Origin: Mytilisepta virgata
Lineage: Eukaryota; Mollusca; Bivalvia; Mytilida; Mytilidae
DNA length: 64,000 nucleotides
Reading direction: 5' to 3'
Assembly: GCA_028015205.1 (NCBI GenBank)
Contig: CM051514.1
Coordinates: 35,604,150 to 35,668,149 of the forward strand
In this document: positions 1 through 11,962 of the stretch, piece after piece
Layout of the letters: every line of letters begins with the position of its first letter
Position numbering within the stretch: the first letter of the stretch is position 1
The notes under the pieces: model-generated
The model's input: the letters and a program-made list of their open reading frames with translations, nothing else
Database searches by the model: none
Told to the model about the DNA's origin: nothing
Made by a program: the position numbers and the translations under genes

Positions 1-530
1 AAAACTTTTGATTTTATTGTACTTTTGAGGAAAAGAAATTTGCACGTTGATTTATATTTACGAATGATGTCCTTGCTCCGATGGTAAAATTTAGTAAAAT
101 TTTTGACAAGTTTGTGATATCGAAATCCCTGGTGTAATGATTTTAAGTAATACAGAGATTTCTTTCGATAAAATCAAATACGTTGTTACATACACGAGCG
201 AATCGAACAAGTTGAGATATATGAACACAATAAGATGGTGCCAAGGGAACTTCGCCATCTAGAAATGGATGATTAACAATGGGAAGAGAAAAATCATCTC
301 TCTTATCGTAAATTTTAGTATTAAGCTTCCCGTTAGAGATCCAAGAAAGGGGAGTGTTCATTGTTAGTATTAGCTGTATTTAAATAATATCAACAAGATA
401 AATCTCTTTAGTGTACACACTGAAGTCGTCATTATTGACAGCCAAAATATCATCCAAATATCTAAAAGTGTTATTAAATTTATATATCAGATATGTTGTT
501 TCGTTGGGTCTTTGCTGATTTTAGACATAA
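1..530 (-). pseudogene. Reverse-transcriptase relic of a retroelement
   Basis: Read on the minus strand, a polymerase active-site-like block (RYLDDIL, about 445-463) is followed by an open piece (143-361) containing KIYDKRDDF, and then in another frame (1-140) by GFRYHKLVKNFTKFYHR. These blocks have the order and spacing of the palm and C-terminal part of reverse transcriptases that are abundant in mollusc genomes. At least two frame changes and an in-frame stop separate them, so the copy is dead. Assignment to a Penelope-like element is an inference from the region after the YxDD motif. A LINE or DIRS origin is possible. The relic runs off the left edge of the window. Confidence 0.6.
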
Positions 531-1202
531 AGAATGGCGTTGTAATTTTTACTTTGATGTCAGGCGCACCATAATAAATTGAAAATATATACAATACTTA
601 ATCAAAATCAGGCATGTCAGGTATAATCGTTTTGGATAAAACTTGGGGGGGGGGGGGGGGGAATCCGTTTCAGACAAGTTTCACACACAAAAAAATAACA
701 AAATTATATGATACCAGATGGAAGGGAGACTGGCTTTTTTTCAACCGTTCAACATGATTGTCGTATATTGGTATATAAGAGGTATCCGAAATGAAAACTG
801 GGAAGAAGAAAGAAATAGTGTTGAGAATGTAATTGCAATGGAAAATGTCAATCGATGACTTATATATTTTGTCCGGAGTATATAAGTAATTAGAAGCATG
901 ACTAGAGTTAAAGGTCATGCCAGGTTTCATTACAATTTTATGGACGTGTTTCTATTTCAGATCATGCGGTTATCCACAAAAATGTATTCATTTTTATGTA
1001 ATAATTATGTCAAAGTGAGGACAATGATCTTTTCCTCTTACATTGCTAATGATTATTAACTTTATTTTTTTGGACATTATTGATAATGGTTTTCATAAAA
1101 TATTTAAAAAAAAAAATTTTACGAACATTATTTGAATAGTTTTCTATTCCGTGTGTCAAAGAGAATTTTGGATCCCGCAATGTTGTTCGCTACCGAATTT
1201 AA
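531..1202. other. Noncoding stretch with a 17-G run
   Basis: No coding region or RNA gene is seen. A run of 17 G lies at 645-661, and the rest is AT-rich unique-looking sequence. Confidence 0.5.
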
Positions 1203-1410
1203 TACTGTAAATATGGAAATTATTGCGATGTTTTTCTTATTGCGGAAAATGCTACAGGGTCGTAATCGCAATAATTTAAACTTGCATTTTGGAATTTTTT
1301 ATATGAATGAAGCGGGATTTTTCAATATCGCAAAAATTAAAATCACATTTTGGTCTAAAATGATAAAATCGCAATAATACATGCACGCAATAATTTCTGA
1401 ACTTACAGTA
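1203..1410. mobile_element. MITE with ~25-bp inverted ends and TA termini
   Basis: The left end (TACTGTAAATATGGAAATTA...) and the reverse complement of the right end (TACTGTAAGTTCAGAAATTA...) match over about 25 bp, and both reach an outer TA dinucleotide. Length is about 208 bp with no coding capacity. This is the form of a non-autonomous element mobilised by a TA-targeting (Tc1/mariner/pogo) transposase. Weaker partial matches lie near 17160-17210 and 49550-49635. Confidence 0.65.
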
Positions 1411-2012
1411 CATTTTGAGCTTGAAAAAAAAGACTCTAATGTAGATTTATATAAAAAAAAAAAAAAGACCTAGCACACAATACTGCTATCCAATTCAATA
1501 ATTAAAATTGATTCCAGCAAGTATCAGATTCAAATACTTAATAAAATTTTAACATTGCGGCAGCGAGGAAATTGCCTCAGCTAAAAATTGTTTCAAGAAT
1601 TTTCAAACTGTCCGTATATTTAACCAAACTAGTTTTTTCATAAGATGCTCTTTTAAATTCTATAGTATCCGCTGGATCTCCTTGGCCAAAATAATTGAGA
1701 TATCTGAGCACTGAAACTGACAGAAACGAGCCAAAGCGCCTCCCTTTTGTGTTTGACTTCTCCCAAACAAGAACAAGAGGAAGAAGTGTTTATAATTGAT
1801 ATCCCCAATAGAATAGCTCAAACTTCTTTTGAGGCAGTTTCCAGATTGGATATCAATTTGTAATATATATCAATTGGCAATGGTCAACCAATCGAGATAA
1901 TCGAAAATATCTCTGCACAAAAAGACATTTTTTGCTCTCATCTGTTTTCTGCAAATAATCTACTCCGACTACAAAATTAAATCTAAACGCTTCCTTTTAA
2001 AGACTATTTTTG
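1411..2012. other. Noncoding, no recognised feature
   Basis: AT-rich sequence with stops in all frames. Nothing identifiable was found. Confidence 0.4.
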
Positions 2013-2392
2013 TGTCGCCTGCAGAACGCATGGTCGACACATAGGGATCACTATCTGTCGTCTTGCGTCGTCACACTTTTCTTCTATCCTCAACTACTCG
2101 TAAACCGCTCAAAGGAATTTGATGAAAATTTCTCTGTGCATTAACCTTAATGCACAGGTGTGCATATATATATTTCATTTTTAGAAAATTAAAATAAAAA
2201 ATTGTAAAAATTGACATTTTTAAAAAAAAAAGGGGGGTGGGTCAAAATTTCTATCCTCAACTACTCCATAACCGCTCAAAGCAATTTGATGAAACTTTCT
2301 CTGTGCATTAACCTTAATGCAAAGGTGTGCATATATATTTCATTTTTAGAAAATTTTAATATCTTTTGTAAAAAGTCCGCAGGCGACACATG
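2013..2392. repeat. Dispersed repeat with TGTGTCGCCTGC inverted ends and internal duplication
   Basis: The block starts TGTGTCGCCTGC and ends GCAGGCGACACA. Inside, a block of about 100 bp beginning CTCAACTACTC occurs twice (about 2089-2190 and 2255-2357), including the shared run TCTCTGTGCATTAACCTTAA. This is a small element with inverted ends and an internal direct repeat, and it has no coding capacity. Confidence 0.6.
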
Positions 2393-2843
2393 TCTTCCTT
2401 GGAAGACTCACACATTTTTGGATAATATAAGAGCCCAAGAACATTCATGATATCCATTTATTTATTTCTGTAATGTGATAAGGTTGTAGATTAGTTTATA
2501 TTCTAAAGCATTATTTATAAACAATTTGCTTTCTATAATTTCAGTATTAACTCGAAGAACGCCTTAACATGGCCATTATGAATGTCTTTAGATAAATACT
2601 AAACTGAGGATAGTGCCATATTATATATGAAATCAGGCAATATCTTCCAAATAATTTTATCCGGCACGTCTTTTTGGAAGATGAAAGAATACTTGCCTCG
2701 CCTTTAGAAAGAAGCAAGCTACACCACTGAGATAAAAAGGTTCTTGCAGATGATTTCCAATCTGCAAGCTTTTGGAGTTAAGATTTTGGTCCAGGGGTCC
2801 AAACTCTCAGTCAGCTATAGTTTGGGTTGTTTCAGGTTTATAT
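2393..2843. other. Noncoding, no recognised feature
   Basis: No gene, RNA or repeat structure is recognised before the transposon begins. Confidence 0.4.
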
Positions 2844-4389
2844 ACTGAACCGCAAAAGAAACGTCGCTTTTTCAAAATGTTAGCAAAATTCAAAATAAAT
2901 ATTAATTAATGATTTTTATATAATCAGTATTACGATTACATCACCAGGTAAGATTAAATTACCTGTGAATTAAATTTTCGGTTGAATAATTTTCAGTTGA
3001 TATCGTAGAGCGACCGTACCTAAAACCGTTCGTGGGACACACTTGGCGGTAATTTTTCTTAAATCTTAAATGTTCGTGAAATTCATGCTCCTTTATGGGT
3101 ATAAAAGGCCGGAGAAAATTAAAGAGTGTTAGTATCAGTGTTGACACAGAAGCTATGCCACGTCTGACTCCACAACAGAGAGAACAGGCCATTGGTCGAT
3201 TGGATGCTGGGCAATCTGCCAGAGTTATTGCCAACGACTTCAACTGTGCTGTTCGAACAATTGAATGTCTATGGACACGGTACAATGCAACAAACAGCAC
3301 AAATGACCGTCCACGGAGTGGTAGACCCCAAGTCACTACCCCTAGACAGAATAGAGGCATTGTTCGTCACCATTTGATGAATCGGTTCACCCCAGCTGCC
3401 GAAACTGCCAGAAACACTGTTGGAACACATGGACGACCCATAAGTGATGATACGGTTCGTCGGCGATTAGCTGCTAGAAACATGAGATGTCGCCGTCCAG
3501 CAAGCGGACCTATTCTTACTCCTCGACACCGCCAAGCTCGTCTTCAGTGGGCCACTCAGCGACAGAATCGGCGAAATCGACAATGGCGTAACATCATCTT
3601 CTCTGACGAAAGCCGTTACTGCATTTCAACAGCCGATGGCAGAACCAGAGTGTGGAGAAGACGCGGGGAACGTTACGAAGACAGCTGCATTCTGGAAACA
3701 GACGCGTGGGGAGGACCTAGCATCATGGTATGGGGTGGAATCGGCCTTAACGTTAAACTTGGTCCAGTCATCTTTCAGAACCTTGGCCCAGGCAGAGGAA
3801 ATGGCGTAACAGCTGCCCGTTACATCGACCAAGTCTTGACACCCCATGTTCAGCCCCATTTCGCACGTCATCAAAACAAGACTTTCCAACAGGACAATGC
3901 ACGTGCGCATACCACAAGAGCCACAAGAGACTTCCTACAGCAGAATAACATTAATGCTATGGATTGGCCGGCTTTGAGTCCAGATTTAAACCCTATTGAA
4001 CATTTATGGGACGAAGTTCAAAGACGGTTGAATAATGAGCAGCCAAGTCCGACAACTGCAGCTGAACTTTCACAAGCGTTTCAGAGAGTATGGGCACGTA
4101 TTCCGATGGCGTTTATTAATCGGCTCATCAACTCCATGTACCGAAGATGTGCCGCAGTAATTGGTGACGGTGGAGGACATACTAGTACACGTTATTAACG
4201 GACGTGGGAGCACAGCATTGAAAACATGTGACGTTGCGACAATTGTGACGTTTTTGTGAACATTGTAACCAAAAGACTGTAAATCATTCATTAAATTTTG
4301 TAAAAATTAATTTAAAATATATAAATGTCACTTTGAAATAAATGTATGTGAACATGTCATTTTGTGCGACGTTTCTTTTGCGGTTCAGT
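2844..4389 (+). mobile_element. Complete Tc1-type DNA transposon
   Basis: A 24-bp block starting ACTGAACCGCAAAAGAAACG at 2844-2867 is repeated exactly as its reverse complement at 4366-4389. Between them lies one open transposase frame. The total of about 1.55 kb is normal for Tc1 elements. The left end abuts a TA, while the right flank reads TG, so the expected TA duplication is clear on one side only. Identical ends plus an open frame suggest a recent insertion. An AATAAA lies downstream of the transposase at about 4338. Confidence 0.9.
3095..4198 (+). CDS. Tc1-family transposase (DD34E)
   Basis: The transposase binds the element's inverted repeats and carries out cut-and-paste at TA sites in the nucleus. 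The frame is open for 367 codons. The more typical family start is the second Met at 3155 (MPRLTPQQRE), giving 347 residues. The order is an N-terminal helix-turn-helix half (LDAGQSARVIANDF), a GRPR-like linker (RPRSGRP), a second DNA-binding half, then the catalytic core. Acidic residues are D171 in FSDES, D267 in QQDNARAH and E302 in LNPIEHLWDE (numbering from 3095), with 34 residues between the second D and E, the Tc1 signature. No frameshift or premature stop is visible, so activity is possible but unproven. Confidence 0.93.
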   Translation: MGIKGRRKLKSVSISVDTEAMPRLTPQQREQAIGRLDAGQSARVIANDFNCAVRTIECLWTRYNATNSTNDRPRSGRPQVTTPRQNRGIVRHHLMNRFTPAAETARNTVGTHGRPISDDTVRRRLAARNMRCRRPASGPILTPRHRQARLQWATQRQNRRNRQWRNIIFSDESRYCISTADGRTRVWRRRGERYEDSCILETDAWGGPSIMVWGGIGLNVKLGPVIFQNLGPGRGNGVTAARYIDQVLTPHVQPHFARHQNKTFQQDNARAHTTRATRDFLQQNNINAMDWPALSPDLNPIEHLWDEVQRRLNNEQPSPTTAAELSQAFQRVWARIPMAFINRLINSMYRRCAAVIGDGGGHTSTRY

Positions 4390-4683
4390 GTCCATTAGTA
4401 TGTACGTGTACTAGATGTGATTTCGATTTTGATCATGGGCCATGATCCAAACATGAATCCGTAAATATATCCTTCAATTGTCAGACAATACGATAAAAAA
4501 TTAGTCAAAAGGCGAAGTGTAAAATTTCCGATGCTCTCCGAAGATTATCTGGGATGTTAATATATATTAGTTACGCGAATGGCTATCTTTATTCCCAAGC
4601 TTTAGTGTGACGTAACGCTCGTCGTTAGAAACGGAATGAATTGCGATATTCGATAAAAATTTAGTAAGCTCTGCACGTTTGTG
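4390..4683. other. Putative upstream region of the single-exon gene
   Basis: No coding sequence is seen. A CRE-like TGACGTAA at 4608-4615 lies about 70 bp before the ATG at 4684. No TATA box is obvious. Promoter function is inference only. Confidence 0.3.
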
Positions 4684-5385
4684 ATGACGGAATATGCAGA
4701 GCCTTTGCCGTCCCTCATTATACCGGGCATTCAACAAGTTCCGAAGTTTTACATAAAAAGACAGCGATCAAATGTCAAGGAAACTAAGGAGGATTTTATG
4801 GAAACGATGAAAAAACTTCATCGACGATTTCCTGCACTCACGTCGATGTATGTACAAGACAATTACAACAACAGAAGAATTACTGATCATTCAAACCTGT
4901 GGTCTTACGGAACTCCATATTTAGTCAAACTGTTATTTACGGGCAACCTGCCCAAATCATTTCTCGATGAAGTATACCAAAAAATAGAGAAAGAAGACTA
5001 CAATCGAAAAATGAAATACTTCTATGATGATGAAGACCTAATCTCAAAGGAGAATCGTGATCGGGAAATATGGCTTCCAACTGATAAAACAAAAATAAGG
5101 GATTTTGCCAGGAGGGCTGATCTACGAATTATAGAAGCAAGAGTTAGACACAGAGAATATTTGAAAAACTTAGCCATGAAGGCACGAAACGTTGCATATA
5201 GGACCGAAGAGATAAGATTGAAGAACGCAGGAGAATTGGAAAAGGGAAAGAAAATTTGGCTGGAGAAGTTAGAAAGAGATCAAAATAGAAGAATGCTCAA
5301 GAGACCATTTATGACTACCAATTTGATTCAGTCCACAAAGAATAAAGCCTTTGAATTTAAACAACAAACTGTGCAAGTATGCTAA
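4684..5385 (+). CDS. Uncharacterised single-exon protein, 233 aa
   Basis: I do not recognise this protein. The frame begins at ATG 4684 (the codon before it is GTG) and ends TAA 5383-5385, followed by AATAAA at 5430-5435. It is much longer than chance frames in this AT-rich sequence and has amino-acid use like a real protein: charged, with few low-complexity runs. The N-terminal part carries LPSLIIPGIQQVPKFYIKRQ. A central part (LWSYGTPYLVKLLFTGNLPK) is followed by a long Lys/Arg/Glu-rich helical segment (residues about 125-210) of coiled-coil character. No signal peptide or membrane span is seen. It has no intron in a window where other genes are highly split, so it could be a retrocopy or a fast-evolving lineage gene. 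Function unknown. Confidence 0.6.
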   Translation: MTEYAEPLPSLIIPGIQQVPKFYIKRQRSNVKETKEDFMETMKKLHRRFPALTSMYVQDNYNNRRITDHSNLWSYGTPYLVKLLFTGNLPKSFLDEVYQKIEKEDYNRKMKYFYDDEDLISKENRDREIWLPTDKTKIRDFARRADLRIIEARVRHREYLKNLAMKARNVAYRTEEIRLKNAGELEKGKKIWLEKLERDQNRRMLKRPFMTTNLIQSTKNKAFEFKQQTVQVC

Positions 5386-5429
5386 GAATGTTTCAGTGTT
5401 GGTAATTTTCTAATATATCTCTGATAAAT

Positions 5430-5435
5430 AATAAA
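5430..5435 (+). promoter_or_regulatory. Polyadenylation signal AATAAA
   Basis: Canonical hexamer 45 nt after the stop codon of the single-exon gene. It supports that frame being a transcribed gene. Confidence 0.5.
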
Positions 5436-7846
5436 ATTTCTACAACTTTTGGTTTTCAAGTTCTACCAATATATGTTTTAATCATATGGAAGAATTTTCG
5501 CTTGGATTTCACCGTTTTATTTTTGGATTTTACCGTTTTATTTTAGGATTTTTTGCATGATTTCAGTGGCGTGGTTTAAGAAACTTCGAGCAAATCAATT
5601 TTTGATCAAAATCAATTGTATGTTATAACGAGTAATAAAAGTGAACTGTTACGAAGTCTCCCAAACGAAGTAACTGATATCTCGAATGCCTGGCATTGTA
5701 TTCAATAAATTTTTGTTTTTCAGAGACTGAATTTGGGAAATTGTTCATATAAAGTTTATGCATACTTAATGGAGAGGTTACTTGAAAATCGTGATATGCG
5801 TATTTTTTTGTGACCTGAGTTTACAGTCGTACAATGTCACACTTGATCAACTTTTGCTTGTCGACATACTGCATTGACAGAGATATATCCCAATATTTCT
5901 GAACCGTTTACGAGAACTGCTATTATTGTATGGTGTAATAAAATGCATTCGGTTTCATTAAATAATAATAATAATAAAGACTTCTTACCTGTCGTAACAT
6001 AAAGACAGTGTAATTTGAATTATATTTAGATACAATTGCAACACAAGAAGAAATTTATTTTTAATGTATGACGAAGCAAATGAAATAATATATGTTATTA
6101 CATATTGATGTCTTCCTTGTATCAATATTATGTTAAATCTACAGTCTGATGTAAGGACAGAAAATAAAATAATTTAAAGATAAAATACCACATTAATAAA
6201 AAAAAAATATTTGAGTTGCTCTATCTATAAAGAAAGACGACTCTTAATTTCTTTTTAACACAAGAACACCTACAAAAAAGAAAAAAAAAAAAAACAACAA
6301 CTGGACAGTCATGATCCCCGGCCAGGAGCAATGCCGCAAAAATGCATTTAACGGGTTAACAAAAATATGCATGTATTTACATTTAAATTTGAGATGGACA
6401 GGTTTACAGTTTTAAAAATTAGGCTATAACACACTCATGAAATCGCGGAACGAAATCAGTGTCATCTTTTGATAAATATCATCCTGAAACAAAATTTCTT
6501 TTCTTAGTAAGTGACCTTGTCGACCTTTTACCAACTGGAGTCTATAATAACAGGATTTTTCTCTTCCATGTTCGTTCATTTGCGTAAGGGGAGGCAAAAT
6601 TCAATATACATATAAAAATGTAGGGATATGGGGTAAGCATCAATGAACTTATAATTGCCCCTTAGACCCTTTTATTTTGGAAACAGTGCCAGATACAAAA
6701 AAAATTCTGCAGTGACTTTTGTTTAGTTTTTCGTAAGGAATCATTTTTTAAAAATTCATCAAATGCGAAGAATTAAAAAGTTTGATAAAAAAATGAATAG
6801 TATTAAGCACACCTAGAAACATTGGTCTTTCACAATGGAAAATCTCAGATCCATATCTCTGACGGTTATAGCGAACTCGAACGAACAAAATCGGAGAGGA
6901 AGCAATAAAATGTTCGATAAAATTCGCAAATCAAAATCTACAAGTGTCCCACTTCGTTTTTGAGACTTATAAAATTATGACTTACCCATTCTGTCCAGTA
7001 GAACATTATTGTATCAATATGTATTATATAATTAGAGTTTGACGTTACTATAATCTCTATTTTTAAAATTTTCGATACATTGTCATTATCTCTGACCTCC
7101 CTGACACCCATACATCTGGGACTTCTTCATATTCAAGTCTTCTTGCTTCTGAATATCCATCACTTGAAGATATGCAGTAAAATGTTTCGTAATTTGGCTT
7201 TTGGTCCAAATCTACATTTTTTTATTTTAATGTTCATGCAGAATGGTTGTATATGTAGTCTACATGTGCAATATAGTTTCTGAATTTCTATTATGGGTCA
7301 GACACAAAAATAACGCCCAAATCGATCTATTTGTTATTTGATTATGACCTTGCAACTTATGTCATATTTTTGGGATTTTTTTCTTCTTTCAAAGATTGGT
7401 TTTATGCTGCTAGAAGATGGGTCTTAAAGTTTCAAAATTTTGATTGGTGCTCAAGCCAAGACACGAGGTCCAAATAGGTATGCCTTTTTATCAACCATGT
7501 CCCTTGAGATCATTCTACATTTTTTAGGTTTGAGTTTTGCGATACAATGTATGTTATATTCAGTTTATATTGAGTAAAGTTTCAGTTTTAGTCCGAGGTT
7601 GCAAACAAGAAGATGAAATGTGTCTTGTTCCAGGCAATGTACACTGACCATGGAACACCTAAAATTCCGATTTAAGATTTAATTTTATTTTGTATGGTTT
7701 TGTATAGTTACACGTGCAGTAAGGTTTCAGAATTGTGACCTTTGACCTTTGGTCCAAAAAAGGAGCTATTTCTAGAGTTATAGTTTTTGTATAGTTATAA
7801 ATATAATAAAGTGGAGTGAAATAGGAATACCTTCTTCATTTCTGGG
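5436..7846. other. Intergenic, no recognised gene
   Basis: AT-rich noncoding DNA. A short direct repeat (GGATTTCACCGTTTTATTTT and its variant) lies at about 5504-5545. Frames in this stretch are short and have no domain character. Confidence 0.4.
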
Positions 7847-7985
7847 TTTGTAGGTGTACTGTGGGTGCAGGATTTTCTTGCTGCATTGAAGATCCATTGG
7901 TAGCCTTGAGCTGTTTTCTGCTCTTTGGTCGGATTGTTGTCTCTTTGACACATACCCATTTCCATTCTCTATTCTATATTTTATT
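7847..7985. repeat. Interspersed repeat, first of two copies
   Basis: The block containing TTTTCTTGCTGCATTGAAGA, CCTTGAGCTGTTTTCTGC and CATTTCCATTCTCTATTCTA recurs in the same orientation at 48655-48782. The reverse strand is open in both copies. I recall this as a very common mussel repeat often seen at transcript ends. It is probably a retroelement tail. Confidence 0.6.
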
Positions 7986-8214
7986 GAAGAAGATTGAAAA
8001 TGGTAAATCCATATCATATGCAGTTTGGCTTTGAAATCTTGATTCTGGTCAGAGGTCCAAACAAGAGAACCAAAAGGCCAAATTTTAGCTTTCAATAGCA
8101 TGTTCTTACATTATTGAGATAGGGAAATTAATTTTTTGTTCTTACATGTTTATCTAGGATTCAAATAAGAGTCTCAAATAGCTCAAGTTTTTATTCAAAT
8201 ATTTTTGAAATAAA

Positions 8215-10430
8215 ATGCTCCGCTGGGTGCAGCTAGATACGACCGCAGATGTCGAACCCTGAATAGTTGGGGCAATTATGAACACAACATTCAAGCTTGA
8301 TACAATACTGAATTTGGATTGTGAATAAATATTTGACACAGCATAGGTTTCTGACACAGAATGAATGTTGTCTAAGAACTTAAAAATTTTTAATTTACCT
8401 ATTCAAACCATATGAGTATTATTTGTTTTTATATATAAATCAGAAATAACCAATTTAAAATTTAAAATTGGGAACACATATCAATTTCTTGCTATTGCGC
8501 AATACTGTGTAATTGAAAATTTCTTCAAATATTTGACACATAATAGGTTTCTGACACAGAATAACTGAAATCAAAGAACTTAAAATTGGTCATATGATTT
8601 GAATTTATATTCAATTTTTTGCTTCTTGTGCAATACAATATGCTGTGGAGAATTGCCCCCCCCCCAAAAAAAAAAATAATTTACCCCTTTTTTTAGCTTT
8701 TGTGCAATACACTATGAAGTTGCACATTGACACCCCCCTCCCAAAAAAAAAAAACAAAAAACAATAAAATTTATTGTAACCTCCCCCCCTTTTTTTGCTA
8801 AAAAAAATTTGAAATTTTCTTTTTAATTTATGAAATATGAAATGAGAAAAAATTACCCCCTCCCCAATTTCTCATTTACCCCCCCAAATTTTGTTTTCAA
8901 CCCCCCCCCCCCCCATTTCTTTATAGTTTGCAACCATAACAGCCCATTTAAATACACCATAACATATTAAAATAGAAAATGACATCGTAGTCATGGATGG
9001 CAAATTTTAAATATACATAATTTAAAAGCAGTTTAGATAAGATAAACAAAAAAGCTTCATCAGCACATTTTATATTGGCAAATTTCCAATGGAATTTGTT
9101 AATAATAAAGTTTTGATAACAGGGCACACATATCAATTTCTTGCTATTGCACAATACTGTGCAATTGAAAATTTCTTCAAATATTTGACACAAAATAGGT
9201 TTCTGACACAGAATAACTGAAATAAGGACTTAGAATTGGTCATATGATTTGAATTTATATTCAATTTTTTGATTTTGTGTAATACAATATGCTGTGGAGA
9301 ATTGCCCCCCCCCCCCCAAAAAAAAATAATTTACCCCCTTTTTAGCTTTAATTTTGGACCCCGATTTGGACCAACTTGAAAACTGGGCCCATAATAAAAA
9401 AACTAAGTACATGTTTAGATTCAGCATATCAAAGAACCCCAAGAATTCAATTTTTGTTAAAATCAAACTAAGTTTAATTTTGGACCCTTTGGACCTTAAT
9501 GTAGACCAATTTGAAAATGGGACCAAAAATTAAGAATCTAAATGCACGGTTAGATTCGGCATATCAAAGAACCCCAATAGTTCAATTTTCGATGAAATCA
9601 AACAAAGTTTAATTTTGGACCCCGATTTGGACCAACTTGAAAACTGGGCCTATAATAAAAAAACTAAGTACATGTTTAGATTCAGCATATCAAAGAACCC
9701 AAAGAATTCAATTTTTGTTAAAATCAAACTAAGTTTAATTTTGGACCCTTTGGACCTTAATGTAGACCAATTTGAAAACGGGACCAAAAATTAAGAATCT
9801 AAATGCACGGTTGGATTCGGCATATCAAAGAACCCCAATAGTTAAATTTTCAATGAAATCAAACAAAGTTTAATTTTGGACCCTTTTGGCCCCTAATTCC
9901 TAAACTGTTGGGACCAAAACTCCAAAAATCAATCCCAACCTTCCTTTTGTGGTCATAAACCTTGTGTTTAAATTTCATAGATTTCTATTTACTTATACTA
10001 AAGTTATTGTGCAAAAACCAAGAAAAATGCTTATTTTAGCCCTTTTTTAGCCCTTAATTCCTAAACTGTTGGGTCCAAAACTCCCAAAAACAATCCCAAC
10101 CTTCCTTTTGTGGTCATAAACCTTGTGTTAAAATTTCATAGATTTCTATTTACTTATACTAGAGTTATTGTGCGAAAACCAAGAAAAATGCTTATTGGGC
10201 CCTTTTTTGGCCCCTGATTCTTAAACTGTTGGGACCAAAACTCCCAAAATCAATCCCAACCTTCCTTTTGTGGTCATAAACCTTGTGTTTAAATTTCATA
10301 GATTTCTATTAACTTATACTAAAGTTATAGTGCGAAAACCAAATGTCTTCGGACAACGACGCAGACGACGACGACGACGACGCCAACGTCATACCAATAT
10401 ACGACCGCAAAAATTTTGCGGTCGTATAAA
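8215..10430. repeat. Complex dispersed repeat with TACGACCGC ends and nested internal repeats
   Basis: The left end holds ATACGACCGCAGATGTCG (about 8236) and the right end is a perfect hairpin (10399-10429, arms TATACGACCGCAAAA). Internal blocks are: a segment of about 180 bp at 8465-8650 repeated at 9125-9305, with CTTGCTATTGCGCAATACTG; a ~263-bp unit starting TTTAATTTTGGACCCCGATT at about 9347 and 9609 with a partial third copy; a ~160-bp unit with CAATCCCAACCTTCCTTTTG three times between 9893 and 10330; and a GAC microsatellite (10353-10383) just before the hairpin. No protein is encoded. The frame at 10270 reading poly-Arg is the microsatellite. Confidence 0.6.
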
Positions 10431-11708
10431 AAGAGTTAAAGGGGAGTTATTCTTGACACAAGCACAATTTTTTTTTTCACTTATCCCATTATAAATTTTT
10501 GCAAGACTTATAAATCATTCAAAATTTTAATACCAACCTGCATGAAAACCATATTGATAATGCTTTCTTTATATTTCAATGAAAATTATTTTTGTCCAAT
10601 AAATTAGACTGGTTTCACATTTAGGAAATGCCAGGTTACCTAATCAAAATTTTTTTTTACCACTAATGATTTCACACCAAATGATCTGATTAATTTTTGT
10701 TAGATAAATGTAAATTGACTAACAACTTTAAATTGTAAAATTCTTTTATTGCAAATTAAACTCAGCACCATGATATTTTAAAAATTTAACTTCAAATTCT
10801 GTGACAAAGGTAATAAATAAAACATCTTTGAACCTCTCTTTTTACATACGGAGTATTGATATCATTTGTTTAATGGTGATATATGATACTTTTGTCTTTA
10901 TATTGTGATAGAGTTTCTGCTGAACTCACAACAGTGTTGACAGACCATTAATTGTTAATTGTTACATCAAATTAATCAAATTACATAGTTCACTCAGCCA
11001 CCTAAGATATCAACGTTTTGTAGTTTTGCTTATTATATAGAATACTGTGTTTATTTGGAATTTGTGGTCACTTCTGACAAATTCTTGACATCATTGTTTC
11101 CATGCCATTTAGTGCATGTAATGGGGTAAGGGTGGTTGCTCCTTGGTGACCTCTGGCTGTAATAAATTTTCCTTTATTCAATTCTATTGGGTGCCAACTC
11201 AATGATAATTACTCAATGTCCTACATTCTTCAGATAGGATTATCATTCTTGAATTTTATACTACAAAGAGCTTTATGAACATATAATATCAAATAAAGTA
11301 CTGTATATATGTTGTGAAACAGCCCTTACAACAATGAAATAAAAGGAATAAAAATAGAAATGCTGAGCTGTTAAAAGGGGCATAGAACTGGGTTGCTCTG
11401 GGCTTCAAAAAGTCAACATCTTTTTTATTTCTTCCTGCTCGTGAACTAGGCCATTTTGGCCAAAACAGCGGGCAATTTTAACTTTCATTATTATTTTGCA
11501 TTTGGTTTTGCTCGAGTTCTGTGTTTTATAAATTTCAGTTGTTTTATGCCCCTTTGAACAGCTCACCATTTCCATTTATATTCCTTGTATTATATTATAA
11601 TATCACTTTTGAATTATTTAACCAAAACATAAAACTTTAATCCATCATCACATTACAATATTTCAGGTATTTAACAAAATATATATATTAAGCTTGTCAA
11701 AATAAAAG
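10431..11708. other. Intergenic, no recognised gene
   Basis: AT-rich sequence without coding frames or clear repeats. Confidence 0.4.
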
Positions 11709-11962
11709 CAATCTAATTAAAATTAGATATAGTAATTGCTCCTTTCCTCAGTCAATGCATGTAGATCTAACAACACTCCATTTTACTTTCTGTTCTGATG
11801 ACCTTTCCAATCAGCCAATCAGATTTCAGCCTTCATGATTTTGAAAGCATTGGACTAAGGATAGGGCAATAGGTCATCAGAACAGAAAGTAAAATGGAGT
11901 GTTGTTAGATCTACTTGCAGTGACTAAAAGGAGAATTATTAGATCTAATTTTAATTAGATTG
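11709..11962. repeat. Foldback element 1 (long palindrome)
   Basis: The outer arms begin CAATCTAATTAAAATTAGAT and end with its reverse complement. An inner arm of over 40 bp (GTAGATCTAACAACACTCCA...) is exact. Arms total about 105 bp around a loop of about 50 bp. No coding capacity. Its transcript would form a long hairpin. Confidence 0.75.

Noticed and set aside
2959..3360. Minus-strand 133-codon frame opposite the transposase
   Set aside because: Shadow of the Tc1 transposase with no domain character.
10399..10429. Bacterial-style intrinsic terminator or Helitron 3' hairpin
   Set aside because: The host is an animal, and the hairpin is not followed by a CTRR end. It is the terminal palindrome of a dispersed repeat.
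10270..10494. Protein with a poly-arginine run
   Set aside because: Produced by the GAC microsatellite at the end of a dispersed repeat.
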